The notes: a model not told the origin generated them from the sequence alone. Shown: positions 54,537-63,107, counted from the stretch's first letter. The stretch: 64,000 nt of DNA from Oceanicola sp. (GCA_017792405.1 CP051231.1:2736062-2800061), one strand, 5' to 3'. A program made the numbers and translations.

Positions 54537-56024
54537 ATGACACGTGCCCTTGCGCTCGCCTTTTGCGCTGCTTTTGCCGGCCCCGCGCCACTTGCGGCGC
54601 ATGATACCACGCTCGGGGAGGTGCGTTTTGAGCTTTCCTGCACGGCGGCAGCGGCAGCGCCCTTCACCGAAGGCCTGAAACTGCTGCATCACATGATGTA
54701 TGTGCAGGCCCGGCAACGATTTTCCGAGGCCGCAGAGGCCGACCCGGCCTGCGCCATGGCCGAATGGGGCAAGGCGATGAGCTACTTCCACCCGGTTTGG
54801 CCCGGTGGCCCGACCCCTGCGGAGATGGAGGGCGGCGCGGCCTCGGCGGCGCGGCTGGCCACCCTCACGCCGGGCAACGCGCGGGAAGTTGCCTATGTGA
54901 CGGCGGCACTGGCCTTCTGGGAGGGGGCCGACACCCCCTACCCCGCCCGGCTGGCCGCGTGGGCGGGTGCCCAGCGGGAGATTGACGAGGCCTTTCCCGG
55001 TGACATAGATGCCGCCGCCTTCGACGCGCTTGCGCAGATCGCCCTCACCCCGCCCGGGCCCGGCGCGGCTGAGAGCCTTGCCGAAGCCGGAGACAGGCTT
55101 GCCGCCCGGCTGCCCGAGGCTCCGCTGCATCCGGCGATCTTTCATTACGTGATCCACGCCTATGATCACCCGGCCTTGGCCACAAAGGCCCGCGCCTTTG
55201 CCAAGGGCTATGACCGGATCGCGCCTGAAGTGCCCCATGCGCTGCATATGCCCAGCCACATCTTCACCCGGCTCGGGGATTGGGAGGCGTCGGTGGCGTG
55301 GAATGCCCGTTCCAGCGCGGCGGCGCTAGCCCAGCCGCTGGAGGGCGGTGTGGTTTCAAACCATTACGCCCACGCTGTGGACTATGGCCTGTATGCGCTG
55401 CTGCAATTGGATCGAGTGGCAGAGGCGGAGGCGGTGCTGGCCGAGCTTCTGGCGGTTGGCGCGCTCGAGGACAGCTTTGGCTCCGCCTATGCGGTGGCGG
55501 CCAGCCCGGCCCGGGTGCCGCTGGAGCAGGGAGATTGGGCCGGGGCGGCTGCCCTGCCCGCCGAGTTGCCGGCGCTGATCGGCTGGGAGAAGTTTCCGCA
55601 GGCCGTCACCATCCATTGGTTCGCTAAGGGGTTGGGCGCAGCGCGGTCGGGCGATGCCGAGGCCGCACGGGCGGCACTGGAGGAGATCGCTGCGCGGGCG
55701 GCCACGCTGAACGAGCGCGGCATGGGCTATTGGGTCACGCTGGCCGAGGCGCAGAGCGGCACCATTCAGGCCTGGCTGGCCTGGGAGGCGGGCGAGGCCG
55801 AGGCGGCGCTGGCGCAGATGCGCGCGGCGGCGGACACCGAGGACTCGGTGGGCAAGGCCCCTGTCACGCCCAGCGCGGTGCTGCCGGCGCGGGAGCTGCT
55901 GGGTGAGATGCTGCTGCTGTCGGGCGACCGGGCCGGCGCTGCAGAAGCTTACCGCGCCGCGCTGGCGATCTCGCCGGGCCGGAAGCGCTCGGTCGAGGGG
56001 CTCGCGGCGGCGGAGGGCGGCTGA
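54537..56024 (+). CDS. Exported TPR-rich protein
   Basis: A 495-residue protein with a signal peptide (ALAFCAAFAGPAPLAA) and a mature domain starting HDTTLGEVRFELSC. Helical pairs with alanine-rich TPR-like pattern follow, including MYVQARQRFSEAAEADPACA and a C-terminal AEAYRAALAISPGRKRSVEGLAA. HMPSHIFTRLGDWEASV is a distinctive conserved-looking block. Function unknown; probably periplasmic. Divergent from the LysR gene, so possibly its target. Confidence 0.75.
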   Translation: MTRALALAFCAAFAGPAPLAAHDTTLGEVRFELSCTAAAAAPFTEGLKLLHHMMYVQARQRFSEAAEADPACAMAEWGKAMSYFHPVWPGGPTPAEMEGGAASAARLATLTPGNAREVAYVTAALAFWEGADTPYPARLAAWAGAQREIDEAFPGDIDAAAFDALAQIALTPPGPGAAESLAEAGDRLAARLPEAPLHPAIFHYVIHAYDHPALATKARAFAKGYDRIAPEVPHALHMPSHIFTRLGDWEASVAWNARSSAAALAQPLEGGVVSNHYAHAVDYGLYALLQLDRVAEAEAVLAELLAVGALEDSFGSAYAVAASPARVPLEQGDWAGAAALPAELPALIGWEKFPQAVTIHWFAKGLGAARSGDAEAARAALEEIAARAATLNERGMGYWVTLAEAQSGTIQAWLAWEAGEAEAALAQMRAAADTEDSVGKAPVTPSAVLPARELLGEMLLLSGDRAGAAEAYRAALAISPGRKRSVEGLAAAEGG

Positions 56025-56028
56025 GGGC

Positions 56029-56586
56029 TCAGTTGCCGGCCCGCTCCATCATCATCTCGTGCACCGCTTGCATGCCGCTGTCTGCCATCCGACTGACCTC
56101 CCCGGCATGGATGTGCAGCGCCTCCACCACCTCCGGGTCGGTGGAGGTTTGCGTGACTACGATGCTGGCGTCGGTCACCTCGACATCGGAGGCGATCGCG
56201 CCGGGGCGGGCGAAGAAGATATCGAGCGTGGGGGACTGGATGAATATCTTCGGGTCGCGCCCCTGCCCCACCCGGTCGATCATGCCGACGACATGGCTCA
56301 CCAGTGCGTCCATCACCTCCGGGTCGGAGGAGCGGGTGACAGTGCGGATGCCGTCCGGCAAAAGCTCGACCTCGCGGGAGAGGGTGGCGAATCTGCGGAA
56401 GAGCGTTGCCAGTTCAGCGCTCTCCTCCTCGGTGGCGTCCTCGCCGCGCAGTCCGGGCATGGTGGCCATGTCGTGGCCGGTGCCATCCGCTCCATGCCCG
56501 TGCATCCCGCCGCCCCCGTGCATCTGGGCCGTCGCCGGGGTGAAGGCGCAAAGGGCGGTGACGAGGACAAGGGTGATGCGCAGCAT
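56029..56586 (-). CDS. Exported protein with Met/His-rich N-terminus
   Basis: A 185-residue protein with a signal peptide (MLRITLVLVTALCAFTPATA) followed by a Met/His/Gly-rich stretch (QMHGGGGMHGHGADGTGHDM), which often binds copper or other metals. The rest (about 45-185) is acidic/helical with LRGEDATEEESAELATLFRR and ends in HIHAGEVSRMADSGMQAVHE. No family is recognised. ATG 56586 has GGAGG seven bases upstream. Convergent with the TPR gene, four bases apart. Confidence 0.7.
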   Translation of the reverse strand: MLRITLVLVTALCAFTPATAQMHGGGGMHGHGADGTGHDMATMPGLRGEDATEEESAELATLFRRFATLSREVELLPDGIRTVTRSSDPEVMDALVSHVVGMIDRVGQGRDPKIFIQSPTLDIFFARPGAIASDVEVTDASIVVTQTSTDPEVVEALHIHAGEVSRMADSGMQAVHEMMMERAGN

Positions 56587-56707
56587 GGGAGACCTCCGGA
56601 GTGTTGCCGGGAGCATAGCTGAAAACACATTCAAGATCACGCATGAATGAGCTAGTGTGCCTGCGCCAAAACGCCCCGGACCTTGCGGTCACGGGGCGCG
56701 TGGTGGA

Positions 56708-56782
56708 TCAGGCTCGGCGGCGCTTGCGCAGGAGTTTTTGCGCCAGCTTCCAGACGGCCCAGTACTTGAAGAGCTTCTTCAT
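56708..56782 (-). CDS. Short basic peptide ORF (24 residues)
   Basis: A 24-residue reading frame that starts MKKLFKYWAVWKLAQ and ends in six basic or small residues. It has GGAGG eight bases before its ATG and a strongly amphipathic basic helix. Such short ORFs are easily missed; nothing further supports it here. It lies between the Met/His-rich gene and the AhpD-like gene, all on the minus strand. Confidence 0.35.
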   Translation of the reverse strand: MKKLFKYWAVWKLAQKLLRKRRRA

Positions 56783-56818
56783 GGGTCGGTCCTCCATTTG
56801 CAGGATCAACCCGTCAGG

Positions 56819-56840
56819 GCCCGCGCGGTTCCGCGCGGGC
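56819..56840 (-). terminator. GC hairpin after the AhpD-like gene
   Basis: GCCCGCGCGG (56819-56828) and CCGCGCGGGC (56831-56840) are perfect 10-bp arms with a 2-base centre, just after the stop of the minus-strand AhpD-like gene. There is no T tract, so it may slow or end transcription only weakly. Confidence 0.45.
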
Positions 56841-56848
56841 GGGCAGGC

Positions 56849-57418
56849 TCAGGCCGCCTTTGCGCCCTTCTTCTCCCAAGCAAACTTCTGCATCACTTCG
56901 TCGACCGGGGTGTCGGCGAGGTGGTTGGTGTAGTTCGACATGACCTTCTGCGCGATGCCCAGCACGATCTCGAGCACGTGGCGCTTGGTGTAGCCTGCGT
57001 CGAGGAAAGTCTGCAACTGGTCGTCGCTCACCTCGCCGCGCTGGCGGACCATGGCGAGGGTGAAGGTGCGGAGGGCTTCGAGGTGCTCGGTGGGCAGCGG
57101 AGTCTCGCTGCGCAGGGCCTCGGTGATCGCGTCATCGACCTTCATCATCTTGGCGATCCCGGTGTGGGCGGGCACGCAGTAGTGGCAGGCATGCTCGACG
57201 TTGATGCTCTGCCAGACGACGGTGATCTCATCCTTATCGAAGCTGGTGGCGTTCTGGAACAGCCCGTGGAGCACCTGGTAGCCCTCCATCAGCGCCGGGG
57301 CTTCGGCCATGACCTTGTGCAGGCCCGGCAGGCGGCCAAAGGCCTGTTTGGACTTTTCGATCAGCGGCAGGCTCTCGGCGGGGGCGGTGGTTTCATCGTG
57401 CAGGGTGAAGGTGGTCAT
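56849..57418 (-). CDS. AhpD-like carboxymuconolactone-decarboxylase family protein
   Basis: A 189-residue member of the CMD/AhpD superfamily. The redox centre is E75-H-A-C78-H-Y-C81-V-P-A-H85 (VEHACHYCVPAHTG), the CxxC plus His and Glu of peroxidase-active AhpD-type proteins. It likely reduces peroxides or disulfides. It is divergent from a TetR gene; two 16-bp palindromes in the gap suggest that TetR represses it. ATG 57418. Confidence 0.87.
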   Translation of the reverse strand: MTTFTLHDETTAPAESLPLIEKSKQAFGRLPGLHKVMAEAPALMEGYQVLHGLFQNATSFDKDEITVVWQSINVEHACHYCVPAHTGIAKMMKVDDAITEALRSETPLPTEHLEALRTFTLAMVRQRGEVSDDQLQTFLDAGYTKRHVLEIVLGIAQKVMSNYTNHLADTPVDEVMQKFAWEKKGAKAA

Positions 57419-57478
57419 GGGCGCTCCGTTGGTTGGCATGGCGGGCCGGGGTGGCCCGTGGGGGGCAAGATGGCGCAT

Positions 57479-57494
57479 TTGAGTGATCACTCAA
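57479..57494. promoter_or_regulatory. Palindromic operator 1 (AhpD/TetR gap)
   Basis: TTGAGTGATCACTCAA is a perfect 16-bp palindrome, 61 nt upstream of the AhpD-like ATG and about 70 nt upstream of the TetR start. With the second copy at 57503-57518 it forms two operators 24 bp apart centre to centre. The length and symmetry fit a TetR-type dimer site. Confidence 0.85.
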
Positions 57495-57502
57495 GTCACA
57501 AT

Positions 57503-57518
57503 TTGAGCAATCACTCAA
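57503..57518. promoter_or_regulatory. Palindromic operator 2 (AhpD/TetR gap)
   Basis: TTGAGCAATCACTCAA repeats the first palindrome with two changes (GT to CA at positions 6-7 of the site), both in one half-site. It keeps 14 of 16 bases of operator 1. The second half-site (TCACTCAA) is intact. Confidence 0.8.
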
Positions 57519-57561
57519 ACGTGAGGGAGACACGGGCCGCAAGTGCGCCTATATTCACCCC

Positions 57562-58155
57562 ATGACCCGTGCCGCCCCCTATGACCGCGAGACCGCCCTT
57601 GATGCAGCGCTGACCCTGTTCTGGCGCAGGGGTTTTCACGCGACCTCGTTGAAGGATCTGGAGGCTGCGCTCTCGATGAAGCCCGGCTCGATCTATGCCG
57701 CTTTCACCAGCAAGGAGGCGCTGTTTCGAGAGACGCTGCGGCGCTACCGCGATCGCACGGGGGCCAAGGTGGCGACCCTTGCGAGGGAGTCTGCCTCGCC
57801 GCTTGAGGCGCTGGCCGAGCACGCCCGCCGCAGCGGCCGCCCGGAGCAGGGCCGCCCGCTCGGCTGCATTCTGGTCAAGACCGTGCTCGAACTGGCCGAT
57901 TCAGAGTCGGAGGCCGGAGAGGATGCCCGCCATTACCTCGCCGAAGTGCGAAGCCTCTTCCAATCGCTCTTCGAGAAGGCCCGCGCAGCGGGCGAGTTGC
58001 CGGCGAGCGCCGATTGCCGCCGCCTCGCCCGCCGGTTTCAGGCCAATATGTTTGCCCTTGCGGTCGAGACCCTGCGCGGCTCGGACCCAGAGGAACTGGC
58101 GTCTCTTGCCGATGACATTGCGGAGGAGGTGCTGCGGCTGCGTCAGCCGCAGTAG
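57562..58155 (+). CDS. TetR/AcrR-family regulator
   Basis: A 197-residue TetR-type repressor with an N-terminal DNA-binding domain (ALDAALTLFWRRGFHATSLK, LEAALSMKPGSIYAAFTSKE) and a helical C-terminal domain (from about 60) with TetR_C-type LGCILVKTVLELAD. It diverges from the AhpD-like gene, whose expression it likely controls through the twin palindromes at 57479-57518. Inducer unknown. ATG 57562. Confidence 0.9.
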   Translation: MTRAAPYDRETALDAALTLFWRRGFHATSLKDLEAALSMKPGSIYAAFTSKEALFRETLRRYRDRTGAKVATLARESASPLEALAEHARRSGRPEQGRPLGCILVKTVLELADSESEAGEDARHYLAEVRSLFQSLFEKARAAGELPASADCRRLARRFQANMFALAVETLRGSDPEELASLADDIAEEVLRLRQPQ

Positions 58156-58188
58156 GTGGGATCGCGGGCGGGGCCCTCTGGCCTTTCG

Positions 58189-58485
58189 TCAGGCCGGATC
58201 AACGGGGCCGAAGCTCTCCCAGTTCTCGCCCATCGCGACGATGCAGGCGCGCCCGTCGGTGTAGTTCTGCACCATGGTCCAATCGCCCGAGGCTTGCGTG
58301 ACCCAGAACTCGATGAAGGCATCGGGACCGCGCAGACCGCGCCCGGCGAGGGTGGCGCCAAAGCGGCCCTCGAGCTTTTCGACAATGCGGGCGCGGTCAT
58401 CGCAGAACACATCGCCCAATGGCCCGCCCGCCGTTGCGGTGAGGGGCGCGAGGGTGAGTGCGATGGTGAGCATGGCCCGCGTCAT
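58189..58485 (-). CDS. Small exported protein of unknown function
   Basis: A 98-residue protein with a signal peptide (MTRAMLTIALTLAPLTATAG). The mature part reads CDDRARIVEKLEGRFGATLA, then FIEFWVTQASGDWTMVQNY and ACIVAMGENWESF. Two cysteines could form a disulfide. This type occurs widely in Rhodobacterales as a hypothetical protein. Convergent with the TetR gene. Confidence 0.75.
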   Translation of the reverse strand: MTRAMLTIALTLAPLTATAGGPLGDVFCDDRARIVEKLEGRFGATLAGRGLRGPDAFIEFWVTQASGDWTMVQNYTDGRACIVAMGENWESFGPVDPA

Positions 58486-58559
58486 GGGAGAATCGTAGCA
58501 CGGGGATGCAGGCCTGCGTAACAGTTTTATGACGGTCCGAGCTGTGGCCTCACCGGGCG

Positions 58560-59084
58560 TCAGGCGAAGAAGCCCGAGACGCCCTGCCGCGCCTGCCAGG
58601 CTGCAATGACGCGGATGGCATTGGCTTCGGCCCCGTCTTCGCTCCGCAGTTCGAGATCGTATTGCTTGCCTGCATGGATATGGGCGGCATCCTTCGCCGC
58701 ATCTCCCGGCTTTCGGTCTCCGCGGGCCGCCTCACGCCGCTCCAGCTCGGCAAGGTCGCAATGGAGACCGACAAAGAAGAAATCGCGCCCGGAAAAGAGT
58801 GTGCGCAGATCGCTGTGCCACGCCGGGCTTTCGATGATGTGGTCCCAGATCACATCGGCCCCGGACGCGCCGAAGGCGGCCACGGCGCGGTGCCAGCCGT
58901 CGAACACCTTTGCGCGCACCGCTGGCCAGTCGGGGCCGCGCGGCAGTGCGCCGCTGTCGATCAGGTGGTCAAAGGTGAGGTGGGTGAAGGGCTCGGGCAG
59001 TGCCGCCTGCACCGCCCGCGCCAGAGTGGATTTGCCCGCGCTGGAGGCACCGTGGATCAGGATGACCCGCCCCGGCGCCTGCAC
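58560..59084 (-). CDS. Chloramphenicol-phosphotransferase-like P-loop kinase
   Basis: A 174-residue P-loop protein with Walker A HGASSAGKSTLARAVQ (about 11-26), the family-typical FTHLTFDHLIDSGALP and a lid region (ERREAARGDRKPGDAAKDAA). The best fit is the CPT family; chloramphenicol itself is unlikely as the natural substrate and the true one is unknown. The start is GTG 59084, two bases after the aspS stop, so it is probably co-translated with aspS. Confidence 0.8.
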   Translation of the reverse strand: MQAPGRVILIHGASSAGKSTLARAVQAALPEPFTHLTFDHLIDSGALPRGPDWPAVRAKVFDGWHRAVAAFGASGADVIWDHIIESPAWHSDLRTLFSGRDFFFVGLHCDLAELERREAARGDRKPGDAAKDAAHIHAGKQYDLELRSEDGAEANAIRVIAAWQARQGVSGFFA

Positions 59085-59086
59085 GA

Positions 59087-60868
59087 TCAGTCCTCTTTCA
59101 CCACCCGCAGCGACAGCTCGCGGAGCTGCTCGTTGGTGGGCAGCGAGGGGGCGCCCATCATAAGGTCTTCGGCGCGCTGGTTCATCGGGAACATGACCAC
59201 CTCGCGGAGGTTCTCCTCGTCGGCCAGCAGCATCACGATCCGGTCGATGCCCGCCGCGCAGCCGCCGTGGGGCGGGGCGCCGTATTGGAAGGCCGTGTAG
59301 AGGCCGCCGAAGCGCGCCTTCACCTCATCCTCGCCGTAACCGGCAATCTCGAAGGCCTTCAGCATCACCTCGGGCTTGTGGTTCCGGATTGCGCCGGAGA
59401 CCAGCTCGTAGCCGTTGCATGCGAGGTCGTACTGGTAGCCCTTCACGGCGAGCGGATCGCCCGCCAGCGCCTCGGCCCCGCCTTGCGGCATGGAGAAGGG
59501 GTTGTGCTCGAAGTCGATCTCGCCGGTCTCGTCATCCTTCTCGTAGATCGGGAAATCGACGATCCATGCAAAGGCGAAGCGGTCCTTGTCGGTCAGGCCC
59601 AGCTCGTCACCGATGACGGTGCGGGCACGCCCTGCGACGGCCTCGAAGGTCTTGGGTTTGCCGCCGAGGAAGAAGGCGGCATCGCCCACGTCGAGGCCGA
59701 GCTGCTGGCGGATCGCCTCGGTGCGCTCGGGGCCGATGTTCTTGGCAAGCGGGCCTGCCGCCTCCATGCCGTTGCCCTGATCGCGCCAGAAGATATAGCC
59801 CATCCCGGGCAGCCCTTCCTTTTGCGCGAAGGCGTTCATCCGGTCGCAGAACTTGCGGGAGCCGCCGGTGGGGGCGGGGATCGCGCGGATCTCGGTGCCC
59901 TCCTGCTCCAGCAGCTTGGCGAAGATGGCAAAGCCGGACCCGGCGAAGTGCTCGGACACAACCTGCATCTCGATCGGGTTGCGCAGGTCGGGCTTGTCGG
60001 TGCCGTATTTCAGCGCGGCCTCGGCATAGGGGATCTGCGGCCAGCTCTCGGGCGTATCGACCTTGCGGCCCCCGCCGAACTCCTCGAACACGCCCGCGAT
60101 CACCGGGGAGACGGTGTCGAACACGTCCTGCTGCTCAACGAAGCTCATCTCGAGGTCGAGCTGGTAGAAATCGGTGGGCGAGCGGTCGGCGCGCGGGTCT
60201 TCATCGCGGAAGCAAGGCGCGATCTGGAAGTACTTGTCGAAGCCCGAGACCATGATCAGCTGCTTGAAGAGCTGCGGCGCCTGCGGCAGGGCGTAGAACT
60301 TGCCGGGGTGCAGACGGGAAGGCACGAGGAAGTCGCGCGCGCCCTCGGGCGAGGAGGCGGTGATGATCGGGGTCTGATACTCGCGGAAACCCTTGTCCCA
60401 CATCCGGCGGCGGACGGAGGCGACCACGTCGGAGCGCAGGGTCATGTTCTGCTGCATCGCCTCGCGGCGCAGGTCGAGGTAGCGGTACTTGAGGCGGGTT
60501 TCCTCAGGGTATTCCTGATCGCCGAAGACCATCAGCGGCAGCTCGCCCGCAGAGCCAAGCACTTCCATGTCGCGGATATACACTTCGATCTCGCCGGTCG
60601 GCAGCTTGGTGTTCACGAGGCTCTCGTCGCGCGCCTTCACCGTGCCGTCGATGCGGATACACCACTCGGAGCGGACCTTCTCGACCTCCGAAAACACCGG
60701 GCTGTCGGGGTCGCAGAGCACCTGGGTGACGCCGTAGTGGTCGCGCAGGTCGATGAAGAGGACGCCGCCGTGATCTCGCACCCGATGCACCCACCCGGCG
60801 AGACGCACGGTCTCCCCCACGTTCTCCTTGGTCAGCTGGGCGCAGGTGTGGCTGCGGTAGGCATGCAT
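59087..60868 (-). CDS. aspS: Aspartyl-tRNA synthetase
   Basis: A 593-residue class IIb synthetase that loads Asp on tRNA-Asp. The N-terminal OB-fold ([29 protein letters not shown]), class II motifs ([39 protein letters not shown]) and C-terminal motif 3 ([12 protein letters not shown]) are present, along with the bacterial GAD insert (about 290-420). ATG 60868 is chosen for the canonical [12 protein letters not shown] start. In many alphaproteobacteria this enzyme is non-discriminating and also makes Asp-tRNA-Asn. Confidence 0.96.
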   Translation of the reverse strand: MHAYRSHTCAQLTKENVGETVRLAGWVHRVRDHGGVLFIDLRDHYGVTQVLCDPDSPVFSEVEKVRSEWCIRIDGTVKARDESLVNTKLPTGEIEVYIRDMEVLGSAGELPLMVFGDQEYPEETRLKYRYLDLRREAMQQNMTLRSDVVASVRRRMWDKGFREYQTPIITASSPEGARDFLVPSRLHPGKFYALPQAPQLFKQLIMVSGFDKYFQIAPCFRDEDPRADRSPTDFYQLDLEMSFVEQQDVFDTVSPVIAGVFEEFGGGRKVDTPESWPQIPYAEAALKYGTDKPDLRNPIEMQVVSEHFAGSGFAIFAKLLEQEGTEIRAIPAPTGGSRKFCDRMNAFAQKEGLPGMGYIFWRDQGNGMEAAGPLAKNIGPERTEAIRQQLGLDVGDAAFFLGGKPKTFEAVAGRARTVIGDELGLTDKDRFAFAWIVDFPIYEKDDETGEIDFEHNPFSMPQGGAEALAGDPLAVKGYQYDLACNGYELVSGAIRNHKPEVMLKAFEIAGYGEDEVKARFGGLYTAFQYGAPPHGGCAAGIDRIVMLLADEENLREVVMFPMNQRAEDLMMGAPSLPTNEQLRELSLRVVKED

Positions 60869-61037
60869 GGTTCGGTCCCTTCCGGTCGGACAAATCGGTT
60901 CGGGCCGATACACCGCCTTGGCTGGGCAAAGTCAACCCGGACTGGAGGGCGCGGGCCGGAAAGGCGGCGATTGGGCGGCGGGGTTGATGCGTGGCGGGGC
61001 TTGGCGCAGGCTTTGCTGGCGGGTGTGGAGGGTGCGG

Positions 61038-62327
61038 ATGCGCGGGCTGTGGCGGAGGTTGAAAGGCGCGAGCGGGCTGCCGGAGTTGCCGGAGGCGGTG
61101 GAGCGGGCGGTGCTGCTGGTTGGCAGGCTGGCCGCCCGCTGGCCCGAGTTGCGCAGCCGGAAGCTGGCGGCGACGGTCGAGGCGATGATCGCGCGGTGTG
61201 ATGCCGGGATCGCGGCGCAACTGGGCGAGATTTATGGCCATCGCGAGATGGAGCGCCTTGAGGGTGCATGGCGCGGGCTGCATTGGTTGGTGCGGGAGAT
61301 GCCGCCGCGCGAGGATATCGCGCTGACGGTGATGAATGTGGCCAAGGCGGAGGTGGCGGACGCCGAGACGGAAGTGCGCCACGCGGCGTGGGCCAGGGTC
61401 TATGCCCAGCGGCAGGCACCGCCCGTCGCCGTGCTGCTGGTGGATGGCGCTTTCGACCATGCTGACACACCGGCCCTCACCGCCCTCGCCCGCCTTGGCG
61501 CCCTTGCGCAGATGCCGGTGATCGCCGGGGCCGCGCCCGCGCTTATGGGCCTTGCCGAACCGCAAGACCTCAGCGCCCTGCGTGACCCGGAGGCCGCGCT
61601 TGCTTCGCCTGCGCACGAGGGTTTCGCAGCTTTGCGCCGCGGCCCGGAGGCTCGATACCTTGGGCTTTGTATCACGCGTTTTGCCCTCACGCCGCCCGGC
61701 GCCCTGCCCCGCCAGCCCTGCCCGGTGCCGGGCCAATACGCCATCGCCGCCAACATCGCCCGGTCGGTCGCCAAATCGGGCTGGCCGCAGGATTGCCGGG
61801 GCGTGGAGGGCGGCGGGGTGGCAGGGCTGGGGCCAACGGAGGCGGCCATCGACGAGCGGCAGGAGAGCCACCTCGCGCGCGCCGGGCTGATTGCGGCATT
61901 GGGTGCCAAGACCCGGGCCTGGGCGGGGTTCTTCTCGCTCATCTCCCTGTCGCGCCGGGACGACCTTGCCGGGGATGCGGCGCGCAACTGGCGGGTCAGC
62001 ACGCATCTGCCCTACCTGATGGTCGCCACCCGTTACGCCCAGCACATCCTGCGCCTCGCCGCCGACTGGCCCGGCCCACGCGATGCGGGGTTCGAGGCCC
62101 ACATCCGCGACTGGCTGGAGCGCCAGACCGACCGAAGCATGCAATTGAACGAAGCTGAGATGGCGCAGCGCCCGCTCTGGGGCCACCAGTTTGACCTCAC
62201 GGGAGAGGCCAGGGCCCGGCTCTCCCTCTCCCCCGGTTTCAAGCTGGAGGGCGTGCCCGGCGCTATTGAGCTGGAGCTGACCCTGCCAGAGCGAGCGCGT
62301 CAGAGGCCGCCGGGCGCACAACGGTGA
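61038..62327 (+). CDS. TssC-like type VI secretion contractile sheath large subunit (isolated)
   Basis: A protein of about 429 residues. The TssC/VipB signatures are EIYGHREMERLEGAWRGLHW (family: HPxFQxLExxWRGLHYLV), IAANIARSVAKSGWPQDCRG, GPTEAAIDERQESHLARAGL, AGFFSLISLS, WRVSTHLPYLMVATRYAQHI and the C-terminal LSPGFKLEGVPGAIELELTL. It is shorter than usual TssC (about 490-500), with a basic N-terminus. ATG 61038 follows GGAGGG by five bases; ATG 60987 is an alternative. No tssB or other type VI gene is near; neighbours are aspS and a methyltransferase. Sheath role is inferred from homology; in isolation its function is unknown. Confidence 0.82.
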   Translation: MRGLWRRLKGASGLPELPEAVERAVLLVGRLAARWPELRSRKLAATVEAMIARCDAGIAAQLGEIYGHREMERLEGAWRGLHWLVREMPPREDIALTVMNVAKAEVADAETEVRHAAWARVYAQRQAPPVAVLLVDGAFDHADTPALTALARLGALAQMPVIAGAAPALMGLAEPQDLSALRDPEAALASPAHEGFAALRRGPEARYLGLCITRFALTPPGALPRQPCPVPGQYAIAANIARSVAKSGWPQDCRGVEGGGVAGLGPTEAAIDERQESHLARAGLIAALGAKTRAWAGFFSLISLSRRDDLAGDAARNWRVSTHLPYLMVATRYAQHILRLAADWPGPRDAGFEAHIRDWLERQTDRSMQLNEAEMAQRPLWGHQFDLTGEARARLSLSPGFKLEGVPGAIELELTLPERARQRPPGAQR

Positions 62328-62369
62328 ATGGAATGCGCCGCAAGGCGCGCAATTGGATCGCGCGGGGTC

Positions 62370-63107
62370 TTAGCCGGGCTTGCGGTAGAGGGAGACGTGC
62401 ATCTGGCTCGCTTCGGTGAATGGCTCACGCCGCCAGCCGCCCCAGCGGTGCTCTAACTCCAGCCCGGCGAGGCGGGCCATCAGGTCGATCTCCGGCGGGG
62501 CGGCCACCCGCATCACCAGCGGCACGAGGCGAGTGCCGGAGGCGGAGATATGGATGCGCTGCATATCGAGCCGTTGCTCCAATGCGTTCCACTTGGCGGC
62601 CTCGATGACTGCGCTCTCCATGCCCAGCGCCTTGGTCGACACCCGCTGGCCGCCCGTAAACCCGGCAAGGTCGGGTATGAAGGCCTCGATCAGGAAGCTG
62701 CCACCCGGCTCAAGGTGTCGCGCGGCATTGGCGAAGAGGCGGACCTGCGACTCCTGCGTTGTCAGGTTGAAGAGTGTGTTGAAGACGAGGAAGGCGTGAG
62801 AGAAGTGCCCCGGCACCTGCGCCTCGGCCATATCGCCCACCACCACCTCGAGCGCCGCGCCGCCGGGCTTGGCGCGCAGCTTCTCCACCATTTCGGGCGA
62901 CCCTTCGATGCCCGCCACATCATGGCCGCGTGCGGCGAGCGGCAGGGCCACGCGGCCCGTGCCGATGGCAAATTCGAGCACCCTGCCCTGCCCCGCGACG
63001 GAGGAGATCAGGGCAACACTGTCGTCCAGCGTGTCGGGGAGTGTGCCTTCGTCGTAACCCTCGGCGTTCAGCGCGCCGAATGTGGCTTCGTCGAAGGTCA
63101 GGCTCAC
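62370..63107 (-). CDS. Class I SAM-dependent methyltransferase
   Basis: A 245-residue methyltransferase. The SAM-binding glycine-rich loop is LEFAIGTGRVALPLAARGHD (about 45-64), with the acidic end of strand 2 in VAGIEGSPEMV and motif II near DMAEAQVPGHFSHAFLVFNT. The substrate is unknown. It starts with GTG 63107, overlapping the stop of the upstream acyl-CoA synthetase (GTGA), so the two are coupled. Convergent with the TssC-like gene. Confidence 0.85.
   Translation of the reverse strand: MSLTFDEATFGALNAEGYDEGTLPDTLDDSVALISSVAGQGRVLEFAIGTGRVALPLAARGHDVAGIEGSPEMVEKLRAKPGGAALEVVVGDMAEAQVPGHFSHAFLVFNTLFNLTTQESQVRLFANAARHLEPGGSFLIEAFIPDLAGFTGGQRVSTKALGMESAVIEAAKWNALEQRLDMQRIHISASGTRLVPLVMRVAAPPEIDLMARLAGLELEHRWGGWRREPFTEASQMHVSLYRKPG

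Noticed and set aside
59267..61201. Long plus-strand open frame (644 codons) opposite aspS
   Set aside because: Shadow of aspS on the other strand; low-complexity composition and no start signal.
61038..62327. TssC-like gene as part of a phage tail or a gene transfer agent
   Set aside because: No head, tail-tube, baseplate or terminase genes are near it, and its motifs follow TssC rather than phage sheath proteins.
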